Notes: a model not told the origin generated them from the letters alone. A stretch of DNA of 64,000 nucleotides from JAWKTV01 sp041398905 (GCA_041398905.1 JAWKTV010000005.1:298236-362235), one strand, 5' to 3'; numbered from the stretch's first letter, positions 48,401 to 58,500 are shown. Numbers and translations are program-made.

Positions 48401-48462
48401 AAGCCCGCGCTGCCGGCCTTTAAACCGCGCGGCGCGGAGGTGTAAACGAGTTCGTGACTCAT
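45423..48462 (-). CDS. GAP1-N2-like, membrane-anchored GTPase-associated protein (frameshifted)
   Basis: About 1010 residues when repaired. The N-terminal 300 residues (HELVYTSAPRGLKAGSAGFC, SRVADYGLDYSKRTNKLAHH, ERPAGGPAWLL) match my recollection of the GTPase-associated protein 1 N-terminal domain, type 2. Next come a Pro-rich linker, a transmembrane helix (LIALIVLILIAMTGIAWNFL, about 375-395), a Gly/Asn/Pro low-complexity stretch, and a beta-rich C-terminal half. Shifts lie near 46130 and at GGGG 45959-45962, where one added base gives SNPRSLADVPLPRKQPDAPE. The start at 48462 (MSHELVYTS) is 68 bases after the GTPase gene, which should be its partner. Confidence 0.7.
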
Positions 48463-48530
48463 GCGAACCGATTCCTTCGGAGGCCGGTCGACAGGGCGAA
48501 CAACCGCACCGCCTCGACACGACGGCCAGT

Positions 48531-49838
48531 TCAGGACTTCTTGCGAATCACCGGCACCAGACCTTTCAGGCACCGGGAGAACGAATACAGAATGGGCACC
48601 GTGACCCAGAACGGGTACACGTCCGCGGGTCGGATCGACAGCATTCCCTGGCTATCGACGGTTGTTGCCCAGCCGAGCGAGCTGACGGGGACGTACAGCA
48701 CCTCCTCCGCAAAGCCCTCCGCGGAATTGACGATTTCCGGCGAGACCCGGAGCAATAGCTTGCGCGTCTCCTGCGACTTCGCTTCGATCCGCGGGATGTC
48801 GAGCGCGAAACGCTTTTCCGACGAATCACCAGGCTTCGTCGCGACTTCCTTCCAAGGCTCGGTGTTGTCGTCGACTTCCAACAGGTCGTACCAGAGATCG
48901 TATTTCGTCAGGATCACGATCAGCGGCTTCTTGTGTCGCTCGCTCTGACGCAGCCGCCCGTGACGACGCACGCGCGAAGCGACTTCCTGCAGCACGGGTT
49001 CCTGCCGGATGCTGTAGCTGTCGCGGCCGGAGGTCTGGCGGAGTTCCGGTCGCGCCTGGCAGAGTTCACGGAACCGTGAGTCCATCGTCGGGTCGAACAC
49101 GTACATCAGCGAAGCTGCTTCCGCCATGTGTCGTGTGACTGGGCTCCCCGAGGAGTCCATTCCCGGCTGGAAGTGCTCGCCCGCGTTGTCGTACAGGGTC
49201 AGCAGCCGGCCCAACTGACTCGCTTTGTCGGCGTGGGGGTGCGTGTGGTTGGGCAGCACCGTGAACAGGAACGGACGGGGATAGTCGACCGTCTGGTTTC
49301 CGTAGCGAACGGAGTTGTACATCTCGCCGGTCGTGGCGGCGTCGGTTTTCTCGATCAGGCTGCCCAGCGGAGTCAGTTCGTCCGCATCGGGATTCATGAA
49401 CAGCCGTTCTTCGTAGCTGTTCAGCTTCTGATTCGTGAGTGTGTCCGAATCCGTGAACGCGAGCGAATACGTCGTGCCGAGGATGCGGCGCAGCTCCCAC
49501 ACCATCGCCGCGAGGTACACCGACTTGCCCGAAGCCGGGGCACCGGTGATCGACATGAACACCGGTTCAAGCTCCAGCGCCGCGCGGGGTACCGGGAGGT
49601 GACACTTTGGGCAGGCGAGCTGCGAGCAGATGAAGTTCTTTGCGTCGATCGCATTCCCGTCGACATTGAAACGGGTCGGCAGGAATCGCTGCGGGTCGGC
49701 GTCGCTCAGCATCGAGTCGCCCAGCAGGTCGTTGTGCTCAGCGATCCAGAGGATCTCTTCGGGGGGGAACTTCTGCCAGCAGTGCGGGCATGTGACCCGT
49801 TGCAGAAGTTGTTCCATATCTGCCGCTGTTCCGGCCAT
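48531..49838 (-). CDS. Zinc-ribbon P-loop GTPase (double-GTPase-like)
   Basis: 435 residues. A treble-clef/zinc-ribbon pair opens the protein (C17-P-H-C20 and C76-P-K-C79). The GTPase core follows: P-loop GAPASGKS (about 99-106), switch II LYDNAGEHF (about 215-223) and base-specificity motif TKYD (about 311-314) in place of NKxD. This layout fits the DO-GTPase2-like group of TRAFAC-type GTPases linked to GAP1 proteins (from memory). A hydrophobic stretch near the end (YPFWVTVPILYSFSRCLKGL) may touch the membrane. First gene of a six-gene co-directional run; the start ATG is 49838, though MEQLLQRV (49817) is also possible. Confidence 0.8.
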   Translation of the reverse strand: MAGTAADMEQLLQRVTCPHCWQKFPPEEILWIAEHNDLLGDSMLSDADPQRFLPTRFNVDGNAIDAKNFICSQLACPKCHLPVPRAALELEPVFMSITGAPASGKSVYLAAMVWELRRILGTTYSLAFTDSDTLTNQKLNSYEERLFMNPDADELTPLGSLIEKTDAATTGEMYNSVRYGNQTVDYPRPFLFTVLPNHTHPHADKASQLGRLLTLYDNAGEHFQPGMDSSGSPVTRHMAEAASLMYVFDPTMDSRFRELCQARPELRQTSGRDSYSIRQEPVLQEVASRVRRHGRLRQSERHKKPLIVILTKYDLWYDLLEVDDNTEPWKEVATKPGDSSEKRFALDIPRIEAKSQETRKLLLRVSPEIVNSAEGFAEEVLYVPVSSLGWATTVDSQGMLSIRPADVYPFWVTVPILYSFSRCLKGLVPVIRKKS

Positions 49839-50492
49839 TCGCGCACCTCGAAACAGAACTCACGTGATACTCATCCGGCACTGCCGACGAGCGATGAACA
49901 GCGATCGACTCTGACCAGACCCCATGCTAACAAGCGGTTTTGAATGGTCGCAACTGCCTGTGACGGTTGCTGGGGACATTTCGCGGCCGGGCCAGACGAG
50001 CCGGTTGAACCGGCTTGCCAACACGGGACTTCAGTGACAGCGGAGGCGTCTCGGCCCGGCGGAGTCGTAATGACACTCCCAACGCCGTACCGCCGTCGCG
50101 CGCACGGTGCAGCTCCCTTCGACGCCAGCATTGGTCACGGCCCGCCGGGCACTGAACCGCTCGGGCTGACTCGCGGTTACAAACAACTCCTCGCTGTCGG
50201 AGCTTCCGGCGGAGGCTTCTCTTTCCGACGAGATTTGGACTCGGGAGAGCAGTTCTTGCCCTGCGGCGACCGCACCCGGTCCCAATTGAACCGTCCCGAC
50301 GATCAACGCGAGGAACGCGATGATGCCAAGGTCGCGGTTGCCGGATATGCCTGATGACCATGAATTCACCATCCCGCACCTCCGTCTTGAAGGGGTTGAC
50401 GACGGGACAACGCGGCAACTGCGAACATCTTCCCGCTCAATGCCGGAATCCGACGACGAAGGCGATCCGCGCCCGCGGCGACTCGGGTCGAT
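49839..50492. other. Region upstream of the GTPase run, mostly without supported genes
   Basis: About 650 bases between the GTPase gene and the prenyltransferase-like gene. It should contain the promoter of the GTPase operon. It holds one possible small exported protein at 50031-50372, listed separately. Nothing else was recognised. Confidence 0.4.
50031..50372 (-). CDS. Possible small exported protein
   Basis: 113 residues with no family resemblance. The start MVNSWSSGISGNRDLG followed by IIAFLALIVGTVQLG looks like a Sec signal or anchor helix. The rest is Ser/Glu/Arg-rich, and the last 25 residues (rich in Arg, Trp and His) look like the wrong frame of a GC-rich sequence. Given how many genes here carry frame errors, the true 3' end may be elsewhere, towards 49930. 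Low confidence that it is a gene at all. Confidence 0.35.
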   Translation of the reverse strand: MVNSWSSGISGNRDLGIIAFLALIVGTVQLGPGAVAAGQELLSRVQISSEREASAGSSDSEELFVTASQPERFSARRAVTNAGVEGSCTVRATAVRRWECHYDSAGPRRLRCH

Positions 50493-51438
50493 TCAGGTCG
50501 CCCCCGGCTCCGGGGCGTGCATCAAGGCGACGAGGCCGAGCCCGTAGAACGTGTACTCGACATCCGCGACATTGTCCCACGTGGCGGCACGGAAGCCTCC
50601 CGTCGGGAACTCCAGTTGCGACTCGACGAGCGTGCGGAGCTGGTCAATCTCCAACAGTCGAGGAGCCCCGACATCCTGCGCGGTGAGCAGGCCCGTAAAG
50701 GTCGACAGCGCATCGCCGAACGGGATGCGGGCGTTCGCCTGGAAGCCGCCATCGTCGCTGCGGACGTCGATCAGGAATCCGCGGACATCGTCCCGCAGCT
50801 CGTCGTCCATCGCACCCAGAATCTCCAGCGCGGCGGCTGCGGCGGCGGTGGGGTTGGTGCCGCTGCGACGCATCGGACCATCTCGACGAACCCGCCGTCA
50901 TCGCGTGACGGTCGTAGAGGAACTGAATGAGCGTTCGGGCGAGGGATATCGGCTCCGAGCAACTCGTGGGTCAACAGCACCAGGAATGAATGGTAGGTGC
51001 TGCCTTGCGCCCCCTCGGGACTCTTGCCGAATCCGCCATCCGCGCAGCGAACGCTGGCCAATGATGCGAGCATTTCGGCTCTCGCATCGCCGGTCTGCCC
51101 CCGAGCAAATCCGGCCCGCCCGACATCTGGATCGCCGCGCGATCGACAGCCAGTTCATCAGATCAATGACGCCCAGCTTGCGCTCAATCGTGCCCGTTGA
51201 GGTAGGTGGTCAGTTGATCGGACTGCGCGGAATCGAGTCCACCCAGTAACGCCAGCGAGCGAACCGCGAACGCGGAGTAGTAGAGATCCGACCCGCCTTC
51301 GCGGCCGCAGAAGCCGCCGTCCGCCTGCTGCTGAGACAGCACGAAGCAGCGATGCCGCTCGGCCCGCTCCTCCGCCATGCCGGAGAGGCCCGCAGCCAAC
51401 CGCTGATGCAGCCGGACAAGATAGGGAAGTCGATCCAT
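50493..51438 (-). CDS. Prenyltransferase/squalene-cyclase-like toroid protein (frameshifted)
   Basis: About 310 residues when repaired, built of DGGF/QW-type repeats that form an alpha-alpha toroid as in protein prenyltransferase beta subunits: QADGGFCGREGGSDLYYSAF, CADGGFGKSPEGAQGSTYHS, DDGGFQANARIPFGDALSTF and PTGGFRAATWDNVADVEYTF. The frame changes at least three times (near 51185, 51075 and 50870), always between repeats. Metal-binding Asp/Cys/His of true prenyltransferases cannot be confirmed. The ATG at 51438-51436 overlaps the upstream stop as TGATG, implying translational coupling. The partner alpha subunit of eukaryotic enzymes has no counterpart here. Confidence 0.65.
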
Positions 51439-51807
51439 CAGGCGATCATGCGCAAACCGGCGAACAAGACGGCCAGGACCGCGAGCACAGAACCGCCGCG
51501 CAGCCAGCTCCCTTGGCCGGCTCGATGCCGGCGTCACGGGCGATTGCTTCCACGGCGTCCTGGACTCCTTCAGGCCCATGCCCGTGGCGGTGCGGTGATA
51601 CTTGATGGCCGCGATCTTGCCGGACGATTCCAGCAGCTTGATGACCTGCTCTTCGAGGCTCCCGTCAGCCCCGCGAACCGGGGCATCGGCAGCGGCATCG
51701 GCAGCGGGATGCGGCTCCGCGGTGTCACGCGGCAACTCGGCACCGCAACTCTTGCAGCTTCGGCTCCCCGGTGGATTACGATGATCGCAGAACTGACAGG
51801 CAGGCAT
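51438..51807 (-). CDS. Zinc ribbon, L7/L12-like and C-terminal TM protein (frameshifted)
   Basis: About 123 residues. Order: zinc ribbon (ACQFCDHRNPPGSRSCKSC, with C-x2-C and C-x2-C), acidic Ala-rich linker, an L7/L12 C-terminal-like domain (EEQVIKLLESSGKIAAIKYH, GMGLKE then DAVEAIARDAGIEPAK), and a C-terminal helix (SVLAVLAVLFAGLRMIA) ending at the TGA 51438. Two shifts lie near 51557 and 51500; the reading frame for each part was chosen by these motifs. The domain order implies a tail-anchored protein with a ribosome-stalk-like module, a type seen in planctomycetes (inference). The start ATG is 51807. Confidence 0.65.
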
Positions 51808-52409
51808 GCTGGACAACCGAACGGTGAAAACTGATACCACGGGGCGGACCGCCATGCTTTCGCATGGTCGGGTAGCGTTTATACTGGGAGCGGCGACGCA
51901 ACGTGTCCCTTAATAATCAGGCGGCAGGCTGGGTACCCATCGCGGTGCCTGGGGAACCTCTGTGTGAAACCAGGATCGTTGGTGAACCTGTCCGTCACTC
52001 AGGTCGTCGCGGAGACCGTCCCATCAACCCGGCTGGCACATTCGCCAGTTGAGCTTGTGGCGGATCGTGCGAGAGTTTAGTTGAGGTTGTGGTGGCGGGA
52101 CAGTCGACGCGTCGGCCAACTTGAGCACGGTGGATGAATTGATCGTGCGAAGCGGGGAGGCCGCCGAACAAGCAGGATTCGATCCCGCGTTGAATGTTCG
52201 GGCTGCAAATCGAGTCAAACGTTGCCCGCGTTTCCCGATGCGTCATGGGTGCGGGAATTCGCGATGACGTCCGTGTTGATGTTCGGATCAAACGCCGTTT
52301 TGACTGCGGTGTTGTCATCGGGGATCGCCCCAAGTCAGATTCAGCGATTTCATGTCCGCAGATGGTTCGAGTTGGAATTCGAGTCCGTTTTGTTCGGTGA
52401 GGTGCTGCG
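51808..52409. other. 600-base intergenic region upstream of groES
   Basis: No supported coding frame. It contains a TATACT box at about 51880 followed by GC-rich sequence able to fold (GGGTACCC near 51930, CCAGG/CCTGG pairs). No CIRCE operator, SRP RNA, 6S or RNase P signature was recognised. It must contain divergent promoters for the L7/L12-like gene and groES. Confidence 0.4.
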
Positions 52410-52795
52410 GTGGTGGAAGAGTATGTGGAGCCGTTGGGACCGCGGATTCTCGTGCGCAAGGACGAGAGTCGTCAGCAGACTCGTGGCGGAATTGTTCTCC
52501 CGGATCAGGCGGAGATACCGACCATCACCGGTCGCGTGGTCGAGATCAGCGCGGAAGTCGCGAACGATCCCGACTTCCCGTGCGCAAGTATGACAAAGTG
52601 CTGTTTCACCCGAAGCACGCGATCCCAGTCGACTTCGAGTCTGACAACCTGCTGTTCGTCGTGCCGATGGAGGATGTGGTCGCGGTGTTCCGGCGGTCGC
52701 GGGGGCCGTTGTCGACCGAAGTGGCCGACGATGCATCCGAGGATGCGGACTGGGACGACACGCAACGTCCTTTGGATGACGATGATCTCGACTGA
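52410..52795 (+). CDS. groES: GroES-type co-chaperonin (frameshifted)
   Basis: About 128 residues when one shift is repaired. The Cpn10 core is clear: YVEPLGPRILVRKDESRQQT, GGIVLPDQAEIPTITGRVVE and, in the next frame, VRKYDKVLFHPKHAIPVDFE. The break is at the CCC run 52577-52579; one added C restores FPVRKYD. The C-terminus extends about 30 residues beyond usual GroES with a very acidic end (ADDASEDADWDDT, DDDDLD). The start is GTG 52410. No groEL follows; the next gene is an acetyltransferase. It may be a paralogue serving a chaperonin elsewhere, or the acidic tail may mark a divergent type. Confidence 0.8.
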
Positions 52796-52908
52796 CAATC
52801 CCGCGATGCCGCCGGAAGTCAGACCGTACAAGAGCCGGCATTGATCATGTAGACGCAAACGGTTCCCACTCCCTACTTCCCAACGTTCGAGCGACGCAGA
52901 GACCATTG

Positions 52909-53340
52909 ATGGCAGAATTGACTTCCTACGAAGTGCTCGTTCGCCCCGCGACGCTGGACGACCTGGAATCGTTGGAGGAGTTCATTGCGCCGTTCATTCG
53001 CGCTGGCCGGCTGCTGCCGCGTACGCGCGATGAGCTGGAGAACCTGATGGGAACGGGCTTCGTCGCGGAAGTTGAAGGCCGGATCGTCGGCTTCGCCGCG
53101 CTCGAGATCTACTCCCGCAAGCTGGGCGAACTCCGTAGTCTCGCAGTCGGCGAAGCCTGGCAGGGACAAGGCATCGGCCGTCGGCTGGTGGAGGCTTGTC
53201 TCGCGCTCGCGCGGGAACGCCGCGTGTTCGAGGTCATGACGATTACCAGCGCGGACGACTTCTTTCGACGATGCGGATTCGACTTCACCTTGCCTGGCGA
53301 GAAGAAAGCGCTGTTTGTTCAAACGCGCGAGGAGCCATGA
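52909..53340 (+). CDS. GNAT N-acetyltransferase, ArgA-like
   Basis: 143-residue GNAT-fold acetyltransferase of the type used as the N-acetylglutamate synthase domain (ArgA). Motif A, which binds acetyl-CoA pyrophosphate, reads SLAVGEAWQGQGIGRRLVEA; motif B-like sequence SADDFFRRCGFDFT follows. The first strand (VLVRPATLDDLESLEEFI) is typical. ATG 52909 directly follows a TTG at 52906, the less likely start. Its stop overlaps the start of the transglutaminase gene (ATGA, 53337-53340), so the two are translationally coupled. An arginine-pathway role is possible but no arg gene is near. Confidence 0.88.
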   Translation: MAELTSYEVLVRPATLDDLESLEEFIAPFIRAGRLLPRTRDELENLMGTGFVAEVEGRIVGFAALEIYSRKLGELRSLAVGEAWQGQGIGRRLVEACLALARERRVFEVMTITSADDFFRRCGFDFTLPGEKKALFVQTREEP

Positions 53341-55383
53341 CCGCCGCCGCACAGCCCGCTCGTTTCAGCACCGCGCGCGGCGCGGCGTTGCTGCTCGTGC
53401 TGGTGCAGTGTCTGACGCTGGCGTTTCTGGAGCATGGCTACTGGTTCGCCGGCATCGCGTCGGTCGCGGCGGTGCTGTCGTTATTCGGCGGTTTCGCATC
53501 TCGTCTCGACAGTTGCCGCACCGGCTGTGGTTCGCCGCCCTGGCCGTCGTCCTCGCCATCAAGCACCGTGTCGCCCCGGTCGAACTGCCCGAGCAGATCA
53601 CGTTCTTCAACACCAGCTTCGCCTACGAGCTGGCACGTTTCCTGATCTTCCTGTCAGGTCGTACGGCTGTTCGTCAACCAGCCGGGGCGGCATTCCCGCG
53701 TGGTTCGCCGGGATCGCGTGCATCAGCATGGTGTTCGCATCGAACGTGCGGCTGAATCCCGCGACACGCGATACGTCGCTGGTACTGAGTCTGACCTTCG
53801 TGTTCTGCCTCGCGTTGTTCGCCGCCTGCACGAGGCGCGAGATCGCGGTCCCGGGGCGGTGGACCGCGCGGCTGGTCGCGCTCGTCATTCTGCTCGGCGC
53901 GGCGGTCGCGGGGTGGGGGACGACGCGCGTGCTCAGCACGTACGAAGACGACTTTGAACGCTGGCTCGCCGCGAAGGGGTTGGCACATCAGCACGAAGTT
54001 CGAGCCGGGTTCAGCGGGACCGGACGACTCAGTGACATCACCGAGTGGAAGCTGACCAACTCGGAGGCCGTCGCCCTGCGATGCGTCGCCGGCAGCGCGC
54101 CCGGTTATCTGCGAGGCAATGCGCTCGACACTTATGAGCATGGCCGCTGGGGCGAGGCCGAAGAGACGTTGTTCGAGCAGCCGAAGCAGCTTCCCAAGCA
54201 GGTGACGGACCGGCCGGGCGAGTGGCTGCATCGCCTGGACCTCGCGTTCGGAGAGCATTCTCTGCCGCTCCCCGCGCGGGAAAATGCGATCGACATCTGG
54301 CCGACCGTTTCGACCAGTACCTACCTGTTTTGTCCGTATGATACGTCTCATCTGTCGATGACGGCGGACACCGTGCTGTTGGGTAGAAACCGGCGGGTGT
54401 ATCGTTCGTCCGCCTCGAACGATCCGTACACGGTCTTTCGCAATCCGCAGGTCGCGGATGACGTGCTGCCTCCGGCCGATCTCGAGCGTCTGCGCCGGCT
54501 GCCGGAAAGCGTGAAGCTTGAGTTGTTAAAGTATCGCGGCGAAGTGTTCGGCTCGGCACGTTCGGCGACCGAGAAACTGCAGGCTGTCCGCCAGTTCCTG
54601 ACAACCAAGTTCACGTATGGATTGAGCGCGTATCGCTCGCGTGGCCGCGACCCGATTGAGAAATTCCTGGAGGAACGTCCGCCGGGGCATTGTGAGTACT
54701 TTGCCTCCGCGGCGGCGTTACTGCTACGCAGTGTCGATGTGCCAACCCGTTACATCGCGGGCTACGTCGCGACCGAGCACAATCCCGAAGGGGGCTACTG
54801 GGTCGCCCGCCACAAAGACGCTCACGCCTGGGTGGAGGCCTACAACGACGAGACCGGCCGGTGGGAAGTGCTGGAATGCACTCCGGCCGACGGGGTCCCG
54901 CAGCCACGGCAGCAGGAGGGCATGTCTGGCTGGCTTGATGGGCTGACCCTCCGATTCAACCGCTGGTTCACGGAGTTGACGCGGGCCGGTTTCCTCGGCT
55001 CGATCAACATCATTCTGCAGTCGTTGTTCTCACCCGTCGGGATGCTTGCGGTCTCAGCGGTGGCGGGGCTGTATCTGTTGTGGCGATGGCTCAGGCGCCG
55101 GGCGGTCAGCAGGGCCGGCACACCCGTGTTTACGCCCGCTGCGCTCGCACAACAACTGCGGATGGCGAACCGCATGGCCCGTCACCACGGGCTGGAGCGG
55201 CGGCCGCACGAGACCCTCCAGCAGTTCGCCAGGCGACTTCGCGAAGCGTCGTCGCAAAAGCCGCAGGCGGCGCTGCTCGCCGATTGGTACGATCATTATG
55301 GCCAGGTACGCTATGGCCGGGTCGAAAGTGCGGATGATTACAACGACCTCGATCAGCAGCTTCGTTCGATTCCCCGCGAGTGA
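53337..55383 (+). CDS. Transglutaminase-like membrane protein, TgpA type (frameshifted)
   Basis: About 680 residues. An N-terminal multi-helix membrane part (ALLLVLVQCLTLAFLEHGYW; TSLVLSLTFVFCLALFAACT; VALVILLGAAVAGWG) resembles TgpA/DUF3488. The extracytoplasmic transglutaminase-like domain has an intact triad: Cys in PPGHCEYFASAAALLLR, His in RHKDAHAWVEAY, Asp in LECTPAD. A further TM helix (VSAVAGLYLLWRWLRRR) and a DUF4129-like tail (RRPHETLQQFARRL) follow. Shifts near 53510 and 53670 break the first helices but motifs continue. ATG 53337 overlaps the acetyltransferase stop. TgpA proteins usually sit next to MoxR and DUF58 genes, here about 28 kb apart on the other strand. Confidence 0.85.
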
Positions 55384-55507
55384 GGTCGCGACCCGATCAC
55401 GGTCGCGGCGTCGGCTCGATCTTCGTGTCGGCGAACCCCCGCTGGCGCCATCGCACCCACAACACCCTGCGGGCCCAGCCCCTGTTCACGCTTGCCGGAG
55501 AAATTCC

Positions 55508-58500
55508 ATGGTACGGACGATCGCCTGGATCACGTTCATCGGATTCGTGACGACCTCGCTGGCGGCGACGGCGGACGCGGTGGATTCGCCCGCTGTCCGG
55601 CCCAACGTGCTGTTCGTCCTGGTCGACGACCTCGGATATGGAGACATCAGCGCGTTTCGGGAACTCGGCGCGACAAGTGAACATGGACCTTCGGCGGATC
55701 GACTGGCTGAGATGCGGCGAACGCCCGCGACCCCGCACATCGACGCCCTCGCCGCCAGAGGGCTGCGGCTGACGAACTTCTATGTCGCGTCGCCCATCTG
55801 CAGCCCCTCGCGGGTCGGCTGCACGACGGGCCAATACCCGGCCCGGCACCTCATCAATTCTTACCTCAACAGCCGTGAGCAGAATCGGGCGCGGGGCATG
55901 CGCGACTTCCTGTCGCCGGATGTCGCCACCATCGCCCGCACTTTCCAGAACGCAGGCTACTCCACCGCCCACTTCGGAAAATGGCACATGGGGGGAGGCC
56001 GCGATGTTGACGACGCGCCGCACCCCAAGGCCTACGGTTTCGAGGAATCGCTCGTTTCATTCGAGGGGCTGGGCGACCGCATTCTGCCCCCCGGCGGGCT
56101 GGCGAAGCAGAGCGAACAACTCGGGCAAGGCACGATCACCTGGGTCGAGAAGCACGAGCAGACGCCAATTTATGTCGACCGCTGCATCGATTTCATGACC
56201 CGCCACAAGGATGACCCGTTCTATCTGCAACTGTGGCTCAACGACGTTCACGACGGCCACGCCCCCGCCGCCGGAGAGGCGGAAAAGTTCGCCGACGTCA
56301 CCAGCAACCCGAACGAGCAGAAGTTCTTCGCGGTGCTCACGGAGATGGACAGGCAGCTCGGCCGGCTGTTCAGCAAGCTGGACGAACTCGGGATCGCGGA
56401 CCGCACGATTGTGGTGTTGACGAGCGACAACGGCCCAACCGCCTGGCCGAACTATTACAGCCGGGGTGCCAACCCGGCCGGCTCGACAGCCGGGTTTCGC
56501 GGACGGAAATGGAGTTTGTACGAAGGGGGGATTCGGATGCCATTGATCGTTCGCTGGCCCGGACATGTGCCGGCGAACGAGGTCAACGGAACGACGATCA
56601 TCGGGGCGGTCGATCTGTTTCCGACGCTCGCCGCCCTCGCCGGGATCGACACCACGAGCGCGCTCAAACAGCAGGGGATCGACGCCACGCCTTCGCATTA
56701 CTTCGACGGCCAAGACCTGAGCGCCGCGCTGCTGGGGCGCGAAAAGCAGCGGACCAGGCCGCTGTTGTGGGAGTACGGCCGCGACGAGAGTTACCTGCGT
56801 CCCGGGCTGCCTCTCGATCAAAGTCCGAACCTCGCCATTCGTGATGGGCAGTGGAAACTGCTGGTCAACGCCGATGGTACGCGGCTGGAGCTGTACGACC
56901 TGTCGCAGTCGACCAGCGAGTTCGAGAACGTCGCTGGTCGGCATCCCGGTGTCGCCCAGATGCTCAAACAGCAGTTGCTTGACTGGCGCAACTCGTTGCC
57001 CGTGCTGGATGTCGAGGCCGAGCGAGCGAACGACCAGCTCACTCCCCGGAAGATTGCGACGCGGCACGACTACCGCGCCGGTGATGCGATTCCGACCGAC
57101 AGCGCTCCGCGAATCGCCAGTGCCCCGTTCTCCGTCACTGCAGAGTTTCAATCCAATGGTGGCGAAGGCGTGATCGTCGCGCAGGGTGGCTCCGCCGCCG
57201 GCTATGCGCTGTATGTGCAGAACGGCAAGCTCAAGTTCACCACCCGGGTCCGTGGTCAGGAGACGACCTTCGAGACCGACGCTCCGCCGGACGGTCGGTT
57301 GGTGAAGGTCACCGCCGCGTGCCTGGGGGACGGATCGCTGCGGATGCACATTGGTCAAGACCTGCCACTGGTCGTCAAGGGGCCGAGCACGATTCCCAAC
57401 ATGCCGGGCGATGGGCTGGAAGTCGGTCGCGACCGCAAGTCACCAGTCGGCAACTACGAGACTCCTTTCGCCTACGCGGGTGAGATTCGGCGGGTGACGG
57501 TGGCAGTGGGGCAGTCCGCCGGCGCGGGGCCGCCGCCGACGCTCGTCACCCGCTTCGCGGCCGACGTCGATCCACAACACCCGCTGCCCGAGTATCCTCG
57601 ACCGCAGTTCGTGCGTGATCAGTGGCTGAACCTTAACGGTTACTGGGACTACGCGATTCGTCCGGGCCGCCAGGTTGATGCGGCGATGGACCTCGCGCAT
57701 CTCAACATGCTCGCGCCCGAGAAGTGGGATGGACGCATCGTGGTGCCGTTCTGCGTCGAGTCGGCTCTCTCGCAGGTCCAGCGGCGGGTCGGCGAGGATA
57801 ACGTGCTGTGGTACCGGAGGCGGTTCACGATCCCTGCCGACTGGAACGCCGCCGACGTGCAACTCAACTTCGGCGCGATCGACTGGGAGGCTCAGGTGTG
57901 GGTCAATGGCACCCCACTCTCCGACGCTCCGCACCGCGGCGGGTACGATCCCTTCAGCTATCGCATCGGCAAGCTGCTGAAGCCAGGGGAAAACGAACTT
58001 CTCGTCCGGGTCTGGGATCCGACCGACACCCGCTCCCAGCCGCGTGGCAAGCAGATTGGGAATCCGCACGGAATCTGGTACACGCCGGTCACGGGCATCT
58101 GGCAGACCGTTTGGCTGGAGCCATTGCCGGCCCGTTCGATCAGCCAACTGCGGGTCACCCCCAACGTAAGTGACGAGCAGGTTCGACTGGAGTTGCAAAT
58201 CGCAGGAGCCGACGGTGCTCCGATCGTTGGCGAAGTCCACCTCGTGATTCGCGATGGGGAGACCGTGGTCTCGAATGGAACGGCCGTGCTCGCGAACGGC
58301 CGGGGAAGCGCGCAGGTACCATTGGCCAACCCGCACCTGTGGACCCCGGACGACCCACACCTGTACGACCTGGAACTGACCGTCGACGGTGAAGACGGCG
58401 ACCATGTGCGGTCGTACTTCGGGATGCGGTCGATCGCGATTGGCGAAGGGCCGAACGGTTTCCAGCGGATGCTGCTCAATGGCAAGTCCCTCTTCCAGTA

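Noticed and set aside
6155..53700. Programmed frameshifting as the cause of the broken frames
   Set aside because: Shifts go in both directions, occur in unrelated genes, and lack slippery-site plus pseudoknot arrangements; G/C homopolymers point to sequence error.
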